A stretch of DNA of 62,941 nt from Clostridiales bacterium (GCA_004553545.1 SFLD01000006.1:1-62941), one strand, 5' to 3'. Positions 31,817-41,130 are shown, counted from the stretch's first letter. The notes: generated by a model not told the origin, from the letters alone. Numbers and translations are program-made.

Positions 31817-32614
31817 TTACCCCGCGTTGCGGGAGGAGATGTAGTGGGACTGGACCAGGAGGTCGGTGATCTGCTGGGCGGAGCGCTGCAGCGCGGGGAT
31901 GATCTCGCTGCGGAGGCTGCCCTCCATGCGGAAGCAGGGCCCCGAGACGCTGATGGCGGCGGTGGGATAATTGGTGTAATCGAAGATCGGCGCGGCGTAA
32001 CAGCAGAGCCCGGCCTCCAGCTCCTCGCTGTCGAAGGCGTAGCCGTTCCGGCGGGCCTCAGCCAGCTCTTTGCGGAGGCGGTCCTTGTCAGAAATGGTAT
32101 GCTCCGTGAACTGCTGGAAGGAGAGCTGATCAAGGATGGCATCCAGCGCGCTTTCCGGATAGTAGGCAAAGATGCTCTTGCCGTTGGCGGTGCAGTAGAA
32201 GGGGAGGCAGTGACCGATCTGCGTGCAGGTCCGCATGGAGTGGGCGCTGTCGATCTTATTCAGATAAATGATGTCGCTGCCGTAGGGGGCCGCCAGATTT
32301 ACGGTCTCGTGGAAACGGCCGCTCAGCGACAGCAGGAAGGGCTGGGCGATGGTGCTGAGGTCAATGCTGGCATTGGCGCCCAGCAGGAAGGCTGTCATAC
32401 CCAGGCGATACTTGCTGGTTTGCGGGTCCTGCTCCAGAAAGCCTTCGTTTTTCAGGGTGGCCACCAGGGTGGAGGTGGTGGATTTATGGAGGCCCACCTG
32501 CTGACTGATCTCCTGCAGGCTCAGTTCGCTGACGCCGAAAAAGCAGCGCAGGATCGCCGCAGCCCGGGAAACGGATTGGATGGGACCTTTCATGTTGACT
32601 TCATTGCTTGGCAT
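31817..32614 (-). CDS. IclR family transcriptional regulator
   Basis: 265 residues: N-terminal winged helix (LSLQEISQQVGLHKSTTSTL) and the IclR effector domain with GHCLPFYCTANGKS. It is convergent with the organic acid locus, and IclR proteins usually control aromatic or organic acid catabolism, so it probably regulates one of the flanking gene sets. ATG at 32614 is chosen for AAAGGAG 7 bases upstream. A longer frame runs through the leader hairpins and is rejected. Confidence 0.88.
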   Translation of the reverse strand: MPSNEVNMKGPIQSVSRAAAILRCFFGVSELSLQEISQQVGLHKSTTSTLVATLKNEGFLEQDPQTSKYRLGMTAFLLGANASIDLSTIAQPFLLSLSGRFHETVNLAAPYGSDIIYLNKIDSAHSMRTCTQIGHCLPFYCTANGKSIFAYYPESALDAILDQLSFQQFTEHTISDKDRLRKELAEARRNGYAFDSEELEAGLCCYAAPIFDYTNYPTAAISVSGPCFRMEGSLRSEIIPALQRSAQQITDLLVQSHYISSRNAG

Positions 32615-32633
32615 TCGAACGCTCCTTTTCTGG

Positions 32634-32671
32634 GGGCGCACGCCCCCAGTGCCCCGCCGCTTTCCGGCGGG
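32634..32671 (-). repeat. Tandem hairpins in the iclR-type leader
   Basis: Two short GC-rich inverted repeats, GGGGGCG/CGCCCCC and CCCGCCG/CGGCGGG, lie side by side between promoter and start codon. Function unknown; the leader may be structured. Confidence 0.4.
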
Positions 32672-32692
32672 CTGACAGATCATAACTAAATT

Positions 32693-32722
32693 AATATACC
32701 ATGAAACCGATGGGATTTTCAA
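32693..32722 (-). promoter_or_regulatory. Promoter of iclR-type gene
   Basis: Minus-strand TTGAAA and TATATT with an 18-base spacer. Confidence 0.6.
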
Positions 32723-32772
32723 TACGAAGTCTCAAAAAAATCGTTCGCCGGATGGGAGGGGCGGCAGATGAA

Positions 32773-32802
32773 TTGACAGGAGTCTGCAAAGTGATTTAAA
32801 AT
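32773..32802 (+). promoter_or_regulatory. Promoter of merR-type gene
   Basis: TTGACA and TAAAAT with an 18-base spacer. Confidence 0.6.
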
Positions 32803-32806
32803 ACAC

Positions 32807-32824
32807 CTTGATTATAAATTCAAG
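32807..32824. promoter_or_regulatory. Dyad after the merR-type promoter
   Basis: CTTGA-N8-TCAAG inverted repeat directly downstream of the -10. Possible operator for autoregulation. Confidence 0.35.
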
Positions 32825-32874
32825 ACCCGGGATCAACGGGGATAGGAGAACACGCTGCTGAAGGGGTGCCGAGA

Positions 32875-33687
32875 ATGAAAGACTACTTTTCCATTGGAGA
32901 GATATCCGAGCTTACAGGACTCTCCAACCATGCGCTGCGGTATTATGATAAGATCCATCTGGTCACACCGGCGATCGTCAATGAGCAGACGGGATATCGC
33001 TACTATTCCTATCTGCAACTCTTTACGCTGGATTGGGTACGGCATCTGCAGTCTTTCGGCTTTAGCTTGGATGAGATCCGGGAGATACTCTCCGATGTTT
33101 CCGCCGCCGCGCTGATGCGGCATTTAGAGGAAAAACAGGCGGAGCTGGAGGCGGAGATGGAGCGACTTCGTGTGCTGCGGGATACCGTCTCCTACTACCT
33201 TGCTTACTATGGGGGGCTCGGCCAACCTCGTTTTCCGGAGCTTCCCTATATCCGCCAGGAGGAAAGGCGCTTCCTCTTCACAGAACGCTACGAGCCGGGG
33301 GAGGCGATTCATGGTACAGCCGGCTACCGGCTGATGGCCCGGAAAAGCCGGACGGAATACCATGACCTTTACTTTCTGAAGCGGACCGGCTATCTGCTGG
33401 ACTCGGAGGCGTTGGGGAGGGGAGAAGTCATTCCATTGGAATACTTCATGTATCTGGAAAAGCCGCCCCGGGAGAACCTCCCACAGGTCCGGGAGATTCC
33501 AGCGGGGGAATACCTCTGCTATCGCTGCCGTCTGCTGTCGCCGGAGGCAGATCTTTCTGCGCTGCGGCGCTTTTTGCCAGAGAACGGGAAGGGTACTCTG
33601 GTGATGGCCAGTGAGTGTGACTACAGCTTGGATGACAGCATCCAAGCCTATGAGCGCCTCTTCTTTGAGGTGCAGATCAGGCTGTGA
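32875..33687 (+). CDS. MerR family transcriptional regulator
   Basis: 270 residues. The N-terminal MerR helix-turn-helix (YFSIGEISELTGLSNHALRYYD, with its wing RYYSYLQL) is followed by a coiled dimerisation helix and a C-terminal domain that looks like a GyrI/BmrR-type ligand domain. ATG at 32875 has AAGGGG 8 bases upstream. The next gene, a YfcC carrier, has a promoter with the long 19-base spacer and internal dyad that MerR activators use, so it is the best candidate target. Confidence 0.87.
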   Translation: MKDYFSIGEISELTGLSNHALRYYDKIHLVTPAIVNEQTGYRYYSYLQLFTLDWVRHLQSFGFSLDEIREILSDVSAAALMRHLEEKQAELEAEMERLRVLRDTVSYYLAYYGGLGQPRFPELPYIRQEERRFLFTERYEPGEAIHGTAGYRLMARKSRTEYHDLYFLKRTGYLLDSEALGRGEVIPLEYFMYLEKPPRENLPQVREIPAGEYLCYRCRLLSPEADLSALRRFLPENGKGTLVMASECDYSLDDSIQAYERLFFEVQIRL

Positions 33688-33749
33688 GAAAACCCTGCGA
33701 TAGACTCTAATCTGGGATGGGGGAGAAGAGGGGGAATCTGGAATGGCAG

Positions 33750-33783
33750 ACTGCCGGTGCTGGGAGAAGCACCGGCAGTTTTT
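33750..33783 (+). terminator. Terminator of merR-type gene
   Basis: Stem ACTGCCGGTGC / GCACCGGCAGT followed by TTTTTCT. Confidence 0.85.
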
Positions 33784-33899
33784 CTGCATCCGGGTATCGC
33801 GTTGTCCTTATTAAGCAGACGATTGCTGTTGTTTTTAACGAAACCGGCCAAGTATTTTTGCTAAAAACAGAAAAAATGCGGGAAAATCACAGCCCCGTC

Positions 33900-33930
33900 T
33901 TGACCTTTGAGTTGGCTTTAATGGTATGGT
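33900..33930 (+). promoter_or_regulatory. MerR-type promoter upstream of yfcC-like gene
   Basis: TTGACC and TATGGT are 19 bases apart, two longer than optimal, and the spacer is spanned by an imperfect dyad with ACC and GGT ends (33903-33925). This is the hallmark layout of promoters twisted into activity by MerR-family proteins, and a MerR gene lies just upstream. Confidence 0.5.
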
Positions 33931-33989
33931 AAAAGGCGTAAAGGGAGCGGGCCCGCCTCTTTCAGACATTGGAAAGGAGAACCCTGAGT

Positions 33990-35387
33990 GTGAAAAAGCA
34001 GAGAAAAGCATTGCAGGCGCCCAACGTGATCGTTTTCATTTTTCTTGTAATGGTAATCATGATGATCCTTACCTGGATTGTCCCGGCCGGCGCCTATGAC
34101 CGGTACTTTAACGAGGAACTGAACCGTACCCTGATCGACCCGGATTCCTACCATGCGGTGGCACAGAGCCCCGTCGGCATCATGGCAATGCTCCAGTCGA
34201 TCTCCAGCGGTTTCATCCGCAACATCTCTACCATCGCCTATGTCTTCTGCTGGGGCGGTGCTTTCGGCATCCTGATGAAAACCAAGCTCATCGACGACGG
34301 CATCAAGAGCGTCATCGGCGGAAACCGGCGGATGAAGGCCCCATTCCTGATCATCGTGTTCATCAGCTTCCTGTTTTCCGCTGGCGGTGCCTTCGTCGGC
34401 ATCCAGCAGAGCTTCTGGGCCTTCACCCCGGTGATCGCGGTCCTCTGCGCCTCCATTGGCTACGATGAGTTGGTGGCTTTCGTGGCGGTGGCGGTGGCCA
34501 ACAACATCGGTTACATGTGCGGTCCCATGAACATGTGGAATACCGGTGTGGCGCAGCAGATCAGTGAGTTGCCCCTGTTCTCCGGCGTGCGGATGCGGCT
34601 GGCGCTCTGGGTGCTCTTTATGACGATGCTCCTGGTTTATACCTGGCTCTACGCGCGCCGCATCCAGAAGGATCCCGCCCGCAGCGTGACCTACGGACTG
34701 GAGAAGAAGTCTCTGCAGCTTTCCGAGGAGATGGGGGAGCGTGCGGAGCTGACGCCCCGGCGGAAGGTGGCTCTCGCATGCCTCATCGCGGAGTTTGTGG
34801 TGTTCATCATCCTCATCGCCTTCTTTGACATGACCAGCAGCGGCAAGATCGGTGCTTACCTTCTGGGCACCGGCATTATTGTGGCTGTGGTGAACGGCAA
34901 CGACTACAACGAAATCGCAGACGGTTTCGTGGAGGGCTTCCAGATGGTCCTGGTCCCGTGCATCGTACTGGGAATGGCTGGCGGTATCATGGAAATTTTG
35001 GAGAGCGGCAATACGCTGGACCCCATTCTTCACGGCGCGGTGCAGCTGCTCTCCGGCACGTCTAATACCTTTGCCCTGCTGATGATCTACCTCTTCCAGT
35101 TCCTCTTCAATTTCCTGGTCCCCTCCGGTACGGCTCAGGCTGCCACCACCATGCCCATCATCGCGCCGCTGGCGGACCTTGTGAATGTCAGCCGTCAGAG
35201 TGCGATCCTTGCGTTCCAGTTCGGTGACGGCTACAGCAATATGATCTGGCCCACCGCGCTGCTGGCGCCGCTGGCCTTTACCAATATCCCGCTGAAGAAA
35301 TGGCTGAAGTGGTTCCTGCCCTTCACCGCGGTCTTTATTGTGGTTTCCTGCCTGGTGCTGGTCTATGCCAGCATGACCGGGTTCTGA
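33990..35387 (+). CDS. YfcC/DcuC-family carboxylate or amino acid carrier
   Basis: 465-residue integral membrane protein of the YfcC family (ion transporter superfamily with DcuC and ArcD-like members). About 11-12 hydrophobic segments are visible, with conserved WIVPAGAYDR at the start, SAGGAFVGIQQSFWAF mid-protein and VPSGTAQAATTMPI near the end. GTG at 33990 is preferred: AAAGGAGA is 9 bases upstream, while the upstream TTG overlaps that site. First gene of an apparent unit with the ADC-like and dehydrogenase genes. Substrate unknown; a hydroxy or keto acid would fit the neighbours. Confidence 0.82.
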   Translation: MKKQRKALQAPNVIVFIFLVMVIMMILTWIVPAGAYDRYFNEELNRTLIDPDSYHAVAQSPVGIMAMLQSISSGFIRNISTIAYVFCWGGAFGILMKTKLIDDGIKSVIGGNRRMKAPFLIIVFISFLFSAGGAFVGIQQSFWAFTPVIAVLCASIGYDELVAFVAVAVANNIGYMCGPMNMWNTGVAQQISELPLFSGVRMRLALWVLFMTMLLVYTWLYARRIQKDPARSVTYGLEKKSLQLSEEMGERAELTPRRKVALACLIAEFVVFIILIAFFDMTSSGKIGAYLLGTGIIVAVVNGNDYNEIADGFVEGFQMVLVPCIVLGMAGGIMEILESGNTLDPILHGAVQLLSGTSNTFALLMIYLFQFLFNFLVPSGTAQAATTMPIIAPLADLVNVSRQSAILAFQFGDGYSNMIWPTALLAPLAFTNIPLKKWLKWFLPFTAVFIVVSCLVLVYASMTGF

Positions 35388-35437
35388 TGCAAACATAAAA
35401 ATATAAAATACAATTTTGACGCTGGAGGTTTTCTGTC

Positions 35438-36289
35438 ATGGATAATCAATGCAAAAAGCTGGACCTGCCGGATCTGCCCGGCGGTTATTCCTACCCCTTC
35501 ACCCCCAATGGCAAGGGCAACCTGATCCCTGCGCCGCCCTATCATTTCTGCGCCTCTGAGATGATCATTCGCTATCAGGCGGATCCGGAGCAGGTCAAGC
35601 GCTTCCTTCCGGAGCCTCTGAAGCCCTCGGAGGTCAACCCGGGCGGCTGCATCCTGCACGTCTGCTCTTACGTTTCCCGTAATGGCGATGATGATCTGCT
35701 GGTGGAACTGCCGGAGCGCTGCAATTACAGCGAGTGCTACCTGGAGATCCGGGCCAACTACCGCAGCCTGGAGTGCAAACACTTTGCCTACTATTGGGTG
35801 AACCGGGATTACTCCATCCTGCGGGGTATGATCCTGGGCTTGCCGAAAAAGGGCGGCGAGATTAGCACGACCTTTGAGAAGGTGCATCTTTTCCACCTGA
35901 ATCCCAACTTCCCGCAGTTCGGCGAGAACTTCCGCATGGGTGGCGTGGTTTCCTCCCACATGGAGAAGCTCATCACTGCCAGCATTTCGCTGGATCGACA
36001 GATCACCGTGGATGAGCTGGACTCGGAGATGCGGATGCCCTGCCGCAACCTCGTCTGCTACCCCGATGCACAGATGGGTTATCAGGACCGGGCCTTCCGC
36101 CGCATCGGCCACACCAATATGGATGTTTGGTACGGCGATATCTGGAAGGGGAAGGACGAAAAAGTGGAGTATCTGCCTTCCATCATTGAGGAGCACGATC
36201 TGCTGAAGCCGCGCTCTATCACCGAGTCCTACTACATGGACTACGCGTTCACCACCTACGGCGGTATCGTGGACGAAGTGCTGAAATAA
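35438..36289 (+). CDS. Acetoacetate decarboxylase family protein
   Basis: 283 residues of the ADC superfamily, opening with PPYHFCASEMIIRYQADPEQ and containing CSYVSRN and MILGLPKKGGEI segments. The expected Schiff-base Lys region reads LGLPKKGG. True ADC decarboxylates acetoacetate, but many family members act on other keto acids or catalyse aldol or dehydration reactions. Located between the YfcC carrier and a 2-hydroxyacid dehydrogenase. Start ATG follows TGGAGG. Confidence 0.83.
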   Translation: MDNQCKKLDLPDLPGGYSYPFTPNGKGNLIPAPPYHFCASEMIIRYQADPEQVKRFLPEPLKPSEVNPGGCILHVCSYVSRNGDDDLLVELPERCNYSECYLEIRANYRSLECKHFAYYWVNRDYSILRGMILGLPKKGGEISTTFEKVHLFHLNPNFPQFGENFRMGGVVSSHMEKLITASISLDRQITVDELDSEMRMPCRNLVCYPDAQMGYQDRAFRRIGHTNMDVWYGDIWKGKDEKVEYLPSIIEEHDLLKPRSITESYYMDYAFTTYGGIVDEVLK

Positions 36290-36300
36290 GGAGAACAGCC

Positions 36301-37305
36301 GTGAAAAAGTACAAGATCGTATGCGATAACCACATGGTTTGCGACGACACCGTGGAGCGCGCTGTGATCGCGCGCCGTGGCTGCCGGAACGACTACGATA
36401 TCGTCCTGGCAAACCGGGATGACCGGGAGGCCTTCCTGCGGGAGGCGGAGGATGCAGACGCCGTCTGCGCCTACATTCCCTTCCCAGCGGAGGTGCTGGA
36501 CCGGTTGCCCAACTGTAAGGTCGTGGCGATCCAGGCGCTGGGTACGGATTTCTGTCATGCAGATGCTGCGGATGAGCGGGGGATCTGCATGAGCAACCTT
36601 CCCATCTACTGTACGGAAGAGGTAGCGACCCACACCTGCGCGCTGCTGCTGGACTGCGTGCGCCATATCTCCGCCATGGACCGTCGGCTGCGCACTGGTG
36701 TGTGGGACTGGGCGGCCCGGGGGACGCTCTATCGGCTCAAAGGAAAGAAGCACGGTCTGGTGTCCTTTGGCGGCATTGCCCGGCGCACGGCAGAGATGAT
36801 GAAAGGATTTGGCGTAGAGCTGCAGGCATATGATCCTTTCCTGCCGGACAGCGTTTTTGAGGAGGCTGGGGTGAAGCGGCTGGATACGATGGAAGAGCTT
36901 TTTGCCACCAGTGATATCATCACCGTTCACACGCCCTTACTGCCGAAGACCCGGCACATTGTCGGAAAGAAACAGTTTGACGCGATCCGGAAGCCGGTGA
37001 TCTTTGTCTGCACCAGCCGCGGCGGCGTTGTGGACGAGGAGGCGCTGAAGGAAGCCATTGACCAGGGAAAGGTGGCTTCTGCTGGCCTGGATGTCATTGA
37101 GGACGAGACAACTTTCCAGAGTGTGCTGCGGGGACTGCCCCAGGTGGTCATGACGCCGCACACGGCCTACAGCTCCTATGAGGCGGAGATGGATGCCCGG
37201 GCCATCAACATGGAGAACATTCTGGATGTTCTGGAAGACGGGAAACTCCCGCGGAAAATCCTCAACCCGGAAGTGGCGGAAAACGCCCGGTTTTGTCGGA
37301 ACTGA
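36301..37305 (+). CDS. D-isomer-specific 2-hydroxyacid dehydrogenase family protein
   Basis: 334 residues; predicted NAD-dependent interconversion of a D-2-hydroxy acid and its keto acid. The catalytic Arg (CTSRGGVVDEE), Glu (GLDVIEDE) and His (MTPHTAY) are all present. The dinucleotide loop reads VSFGGIARR, so the first and third glycines of the usual GxGxxG are Ser and Ala, which may alter or weaken cofactor binding. GTG start 11 bases after the ADC-like gene, with AAGGAG upstream; same operon. Confidence 0.85.
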   Translation: MKKYKIVCDNHMVCDDTVERAVIARRGCRNDYDIVLANRDDREAFLREAEDADAVCAYIPFPAEVLDRLPNCKVVAIQALGTDFCHADAADERGICMSNLPIYCTEEVATHTCALLLDCVRHISAMDRRLRTGVWDWAARGTLYRLKGKKHGLVSFGGIARRTAEMMKGFGVELQAYDPFLPDSVFEEAGVKRLDTMEELFATSDIITVHTPLLPKTRHIVGKKQFDAIRKPVIFVCTSRGGVVDEEALKEAIDQGKVASAGLDVIEDETTFQSVLRGLPQVVMTPHTAYSSYEAEMDARAINMENILDVLEDGKLPRKILNPEVAENARFCRN

Positions 37306-37462
37306 GAATCGTATTTCCGGAAGATCAACAGGGAAAAGCGGGAGCAGCTTTGCAGAGGCGGAGCTGCTTCCGCTTTTGCGGGAATTTGATGCCGGGACTA
37401 GGGACAGACACATATTTCTGTAGAAATCTGCTGATTTTTGTGGGGCGGGATGGGATTTGTTG

Positions 37463-37491
37463 TTGACAAATGTGACTTGATGAACTATAAT
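37463..37491 (+). promoter_or_regulatory. Consensus promoter of nifJ
   Basis: TTGACA and TATAAT, both perfect, 17-base spacer, in an AT-rich stretch about 105 bases before the nifJ ATG. Confidence 0.85.
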
Positions 37492-37501
37492 ATAAAACAA
37501 G

Positions 37502-37518
37502 GTACTACAATATAGTAC
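37502..37518. promoter_or_regulatory. Operator dyad at the nifJ transcription start
   Basis: GTACTA-CAATA-TAGTAC, a perfect 6-bp inverted repeat with a 5-base spacer, begins 10 bases after the -10, so it overlaps the predicted start site. It does not resemble a Rex or CcpA site. Likely repressor binding site of unknown owner. Confidence 0.5.
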
Positions 37519-37595
37519 ACAAACGAAGAATTCAGCGAAACTCGCGTAAGATGACGGAAAAAATCCAACACAATGACACGAACAGGAGGATCCGC

Positions 37596-40500
37596 ATGAA
37601 AAAAGAACTGAAGCGGGCGACGATGGACGGCAATACGGCGGCGGCATACGCTTCCTATGCCTTTACGGAGGTCGCGACCATCTATCCCATCACTCCCTCT
37701 TCCACCATGGCAGAGCTCATCGATGAGTGGAGCGCCAAGGGCCGGAAGAACCTCTTCGGCCAGACGGTGGAGGTTCGTGAGATGCAGCACGAGGGCGGCG
37801 CTGCCGGCGCCATCCACGGCGCGCTGCAGGGCGGTGCGCTGGCCAGCACCTATACCGCCAGCCAGGGCCTCATGCTGATGCTGCCCAACATGTACAAGAT
37901 CGCCGGCGAACTGCTGCCCGGCGTCTTCCACGTCAGCGCCCGTGCGCTGGCTTCCAACGCCCTCTCCATCTACGGCGACCACCAGGATGTCATGACCTGC
38001 CGCAACACCGGCTTCACCATGCTGGCGGGCAGCACGGTCCAGCAGGCTTACCACATGGCATGTATCGCGCACCTCAGCGCCATCGCCAGCCGCCTGCCGG
38101 TGCTGCACTTCTTCGACGGCTTCCGCACCAGCCATGAGTACCAGAAGATCGAGCTGCTGGACGAGGCCGACCTGAAGGGCCTCATCGACCAGGATGCCCT
38201 CCGGGCCTTCCGGGGCAACGCTCTGAACTCCGACCATCCCAAGTCCCGCGGCTCCGCCGAGAGCCCGGACGTCTTCTTCCAGGTCCGGGAGTCCGTCAAC
38301 AAGTTCTACGAGGCCGTTCCCGGCATCGTGGAGGGCTACATGGACAAGATCAACGCCCTGGCCGGCACGGACTATAAGCCCTTCAACTACTTCGGCGCGC
38401 CGGATGCCGAGGACATCATCATCTCCATGGGTTCCTCCTGCGGCGTCATCCGCGAGACCATTGGCTACTGGAACGCGAGAGGGAAGAAGCTGGGCCTTGT
38501 GGAGGTCCACCTGTACCGTCCCTTCTCCGCCGAGCACCTGCTGCGGGTGATCCCGGAGACCGTGAAGCGCATCGCGGTGCTGGACCGCACCAAGGAGCCC
38601 GGCGCCATGGGCGAGCCGCTCTATCTGGATATCCGCAATGTCTACGCCTGTCGGGACAACGCTCCCCTCATCATCGGCGGCCGCTACGGCCTGGGCTCCA
38701 AGGACTTCACTCCCATGGATGTCATGGCCGTCTATGCCAACCTGGCCTCTGAGAACCCCAAGAACGGCTTCACCGTCTCCATCGTGGACGATGTCACCAA
38801 CCACTCCCTGCCGGAATACTCCCCCGTCTTTGACTCCACCCCCGACGGGAACTTCTCCTGCAAGTTCTGGGGCCTGGGCTCCGACGGCACCGTGGGCGCC
38901 AACAAGTCTGCCGTCAAGATCATCGGTGACCACACGGACTACAACGTCCAGGCATACTTCGCCTACGACGCCAAGAAGTCCGGCGGCGTCACCATCAGCC
39001 ATCTGCGCTTCGGGCCCAATGAGATCCAGGGCTCCTACCAGATCAAGGCGGCCAACTTCATCGCCTGCCACAACCAGTCCTACGTCAATAAGTATGACCT
39101 CATCGGTGATCTGAAGGAGGGCGGCGTCTTCCTGCTGAACACCATCTGGAGCCCGGAGGAGCTGGAGCACGAGCTGCCTGCGGAGCTCAAGCGCCGCATC
39201 TGGGAGAAGAAGGCGGAGTTCTACACCCTGGACGCCGTGAACATCGCCAAGGACCTGGGCCTCGGCGGCCGCATCAACATGGTGATGCAGGCGGGCTTCT
39301 TCGCCCTCTCCAAGATCTTCCCCGTGGAGGAGGCTGTCGCCTATCTGAAGGCGGAGGTCAGCAAGACCTACGGCGCCAAGGGCCAGGATATCGTGGATAT
39401 GAACTGCGCCGCCATCGACCAGGGCGTCCGGCAGATCCGGAAGATCACCGTGCCTGAGAGCTGGGCCACCGCGCAGGATGTCCCCGATGACAGCCGTGCC
39501 GCCGCGCCGGAGTTCTTCCAGAAGGTCCTCTTCAAGATGGGCCGCCAGGAGGGCAACGACCTGCCGGTCAGCGCCTTCAACGGCCACGAGGACGGCAGCT
39601 GGGAGCAGAGCTATACCCGCTGGGAAAAGCGCGGCATCGCCATCGAGGTCCCGGCCTGGGACGCCGCCAAGTGCGTGGAGTGCAACCGCTGCTCGGCCGT
39701 CTGCTCCCACGCGGTGATCCGGCCCACGCTGCTGACGGCGGAGGAAGCCGCCGCCGCGCCGGAGGGATACGAGTGCAAGAAGGCCATCGGCTTTGAGGGG
39801 ATGCAGTATCATCTCTCCCTCTCCGGCATGGACTGCACCGGCTGCGGTGTCTGCGTGAAGGCCTGCCCGGCCAAGGCGCTCTCCATGCAGCCCTTCGAGC
39901 CCGTCCGGGATACCATGAAGGCCAACTGGGCCTACAGCACCGAGAAGGTCACGGAGAAGACCATCCCCGAGAAGCAGAAGACCACCGTCAAGGGCAGCCA
40001 GTTCCTCAAGCCCTACGTGGAGTTCTCCGGCGCCTGCGCCGGCTGCGGCGAGACCCCCTACATCAAGATGATCACCCAGCTCTACGGCGACCATATGCGC
40101 ATCGCCAACTCCGCCGGCTGCACCCACATCTGGGGCGGTTCTCCGGAGATCCCCTTCTGCACCAACGATCGCGGCCAGGGCGTTGCCTGGGCCAGCGGCC
40201 TCTTTGAGGATACCGCCGAGTATGGCTACGGCATGATGCTGGGCACCAGCGCTGTGCGCAAGTGGCTCCGGGCCGAGGTGGAGCAGCTGCTGCCCTCCGC
40301 GGATGCGGAGCTGCAGGCGGCGGCGGAAGCCTGCCTGGCCGGCTGGGATGACAGCCACGGCACCCGGGAGCGGGCGGACCGTCTGGTTGCCGCTCTGGAG
40401 CGGGTGGACAGCGACGCTGCCCGGACCATCCTCCAGCGGAAGGATTACCTCTTCAAGCCCTCTCAGTGGATCGTGGGCGGCGACGGCTGGGCCTACGATA

Positions 40501-41105
40501 TCGGCTACGGCGGACTGGACCACGTCATCGCCTCCGGCGAGAACGTGAACATCATCTGCCTGGATACCGAGGTCTACTCCAACACCGGCGGCCAGTCCTC
40601 CAAGGCGACGCCCACGGCGGCGGTGGCCCAGTTCGCGGCCTCCGGCAAGAAGACCAAGAAGAAGGACCTGGGCATGATGTGCATGAGCTACGGCTATGTC
40701 TACGTCGCTCAGGTGGCCATGGGCTACGATCCCCAGCAGACCCTCAACGCCATCCGGGAGGCCGAGGCCTATGACGGTCCCTCCCTCATCATCGCCTATG
40801 CGCCCTGCATCAACCACGGTATCAAGGGCGGCATGGGCAACTCCCAGCTCCGGGCCAAGCAGGCGGTGGAGGCCGGTTACTGGCACTGCTACCGCTACAA
40901 CCCCGAGCTCCGCGGGGAGGGGAAGAACCCCTTCAGCCTGGATTCCAAGGCCCCCACCGGCAGCTTCCGTGACTTCCTGATGGGCGAGGTCCGTTACTCC
41001 TCCCTGTACCGGAAGTTCCCCGAGATCGCCGACCAGCTCTTCGCCAAGGCCCAGCGGGACGCCGAGGAGCGTACCGAGACCTACCTGCGCCTGGCTGGCA
41101 AGTGA
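37596..41105 (+). CDS. nifJ: Pyruvate:ferredoxin (flavodoxin) oxidoreductase
   Basis: Single-chain PFOR of 1169 residues: pyruvate + CoA + oxidised ferredoxin to acetyl-CoA + CO2 + reduced ferredoxin. Domains in order: pyrimidine-binding domain starting DGNTAAAYASYAFTEVATIY, the gamma and CoA domains, a 2x[4Fe-4S] ferredoxin domain with CVECNRCSAVC and CTGCGVCVKAC (near 690-770), and the TPP domain with CAGCGE and GGDGWAYDIGYGG. Length and order match clostridial enzymes. ATG at 37596 follows AGGAGG. It would consume pyruvate released by the upstream lyase. Confidence 0.97.
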   Translation: MKKELKRATMDGNTAAAYASYAFTEVATIYPITPSSTMAELIDEWSAKGRKNLFGQTVEVREMQHEGGAAGAIHGALQGGALASTYTASQGLMLMLPNMYKIAGELLPGVFHVSARALASNALSIYGDHQDVMTCRNTGFTMLAGSTVQQAYHMACIAHLSAIASRLPVLHFFDGFRTSHEYQKIELLDEADLKGLIDQDALRAFRGNALNSDHPKSRGSAESPDVFFQVRESVNKFYEAVPGIVEGYMDKINALAGTDYKPFNYFGAPDAEDIIISMGSSCGVIRETIGYWNARGKKLGLVEVHLYRPFSAEHLLRVIPETVKRIAVLDRTKEPGAMGEPLYLDIRNVYACRDNAPLIIGGRYGLGSKDFTPMDVMAVYANLASENPKNGFTVSIVDDVTNHSLPEYSPVFDSTPDGNFSCKFWGLGSDGTVGANKSAVKIIGDHTDYNVQAYFAYDAKKSGGVTISHLRFGPNEIQGSYQIKAANFIACHNQSYVNKYDLIGDLKEGGVFLLNTIWSPEELEHELPAELKRRIWEKKAEFYTLDAVNIAKDLGLGGRINMVMQAGFFALSKIFPVEEAVAYLKAEVSKTYGAKGQDIVDMNCAAIDQGVRQIRKITVPESWATAQDVPDDSRAAAPEFFQKVLFKMGRQEGNDLPVSAFNGHEDGSWEQSYTRWEKRGIAIEVPAWDAAKCVECNRCSAVCSHAVIRPTLLTAEEAAAAPEGYECKKAIGFEGMQYHLSLSGMDCTGCGVCVKACPAKALSMQPFEPVRDTMKANWAYSTEKVTEKTIPEKQKTTVKGSQFLKPYVEFSGACAGCGETPYIKMITQLYGDHMRIANSAGCTHIWGGSPEIPFCTNDRGQGVAWASGLFEDTAEYGYGMMLGTSAVRKWLRAEVEQLLPSADAELQAAAEACLAGWDDSHGTRERADRLVAALERVDSDAARTILQRKDYLFKPSQWIVGGDGWAYDIGYGGLDHVIASGENVNIICLDTEVYSNTGGQSSKATPTAAVAQFAASGKKTKKKDLGMMCMSYGYVYVAQVAMGYDPQQTLNAIREAEAYDGPSLIIAYAPCINHGIKGGMGNSQLRAKQAVEAGYWHCYRYNPELRGEGKNPFSLDSKAPTGSFRDFLMGEVRYSSLYRKFPEIADQLFAKAQRDAEERTETYLRLAGK

Positions 41106-41130
41106 TTACTGCAAAGGAGACGTGAACGCT

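Noticed and set aside
37485..40886. 1133-codon open frame antisense to nifJ
   Set aside because: Mirror frame of a high-GC gene; product is low-complexity His/Gly/Val/Leu-rich with no family, no ribosome site, and the plus strand encodes an unmistakable PFOR.
2659..41105. Complete nicotinate fermentation pathway
   Set aside because: Molybdenum hydroxylase, PrpF-type and DmdAB-like genes recall it, but no B12-dependent methyleneglutarate mutase, enamidase, 6-oxotetrahydronicotinate reductase or dimethylmalate lyase is present, and a CoA-transferase plus HMGL-type lyase is used instead.
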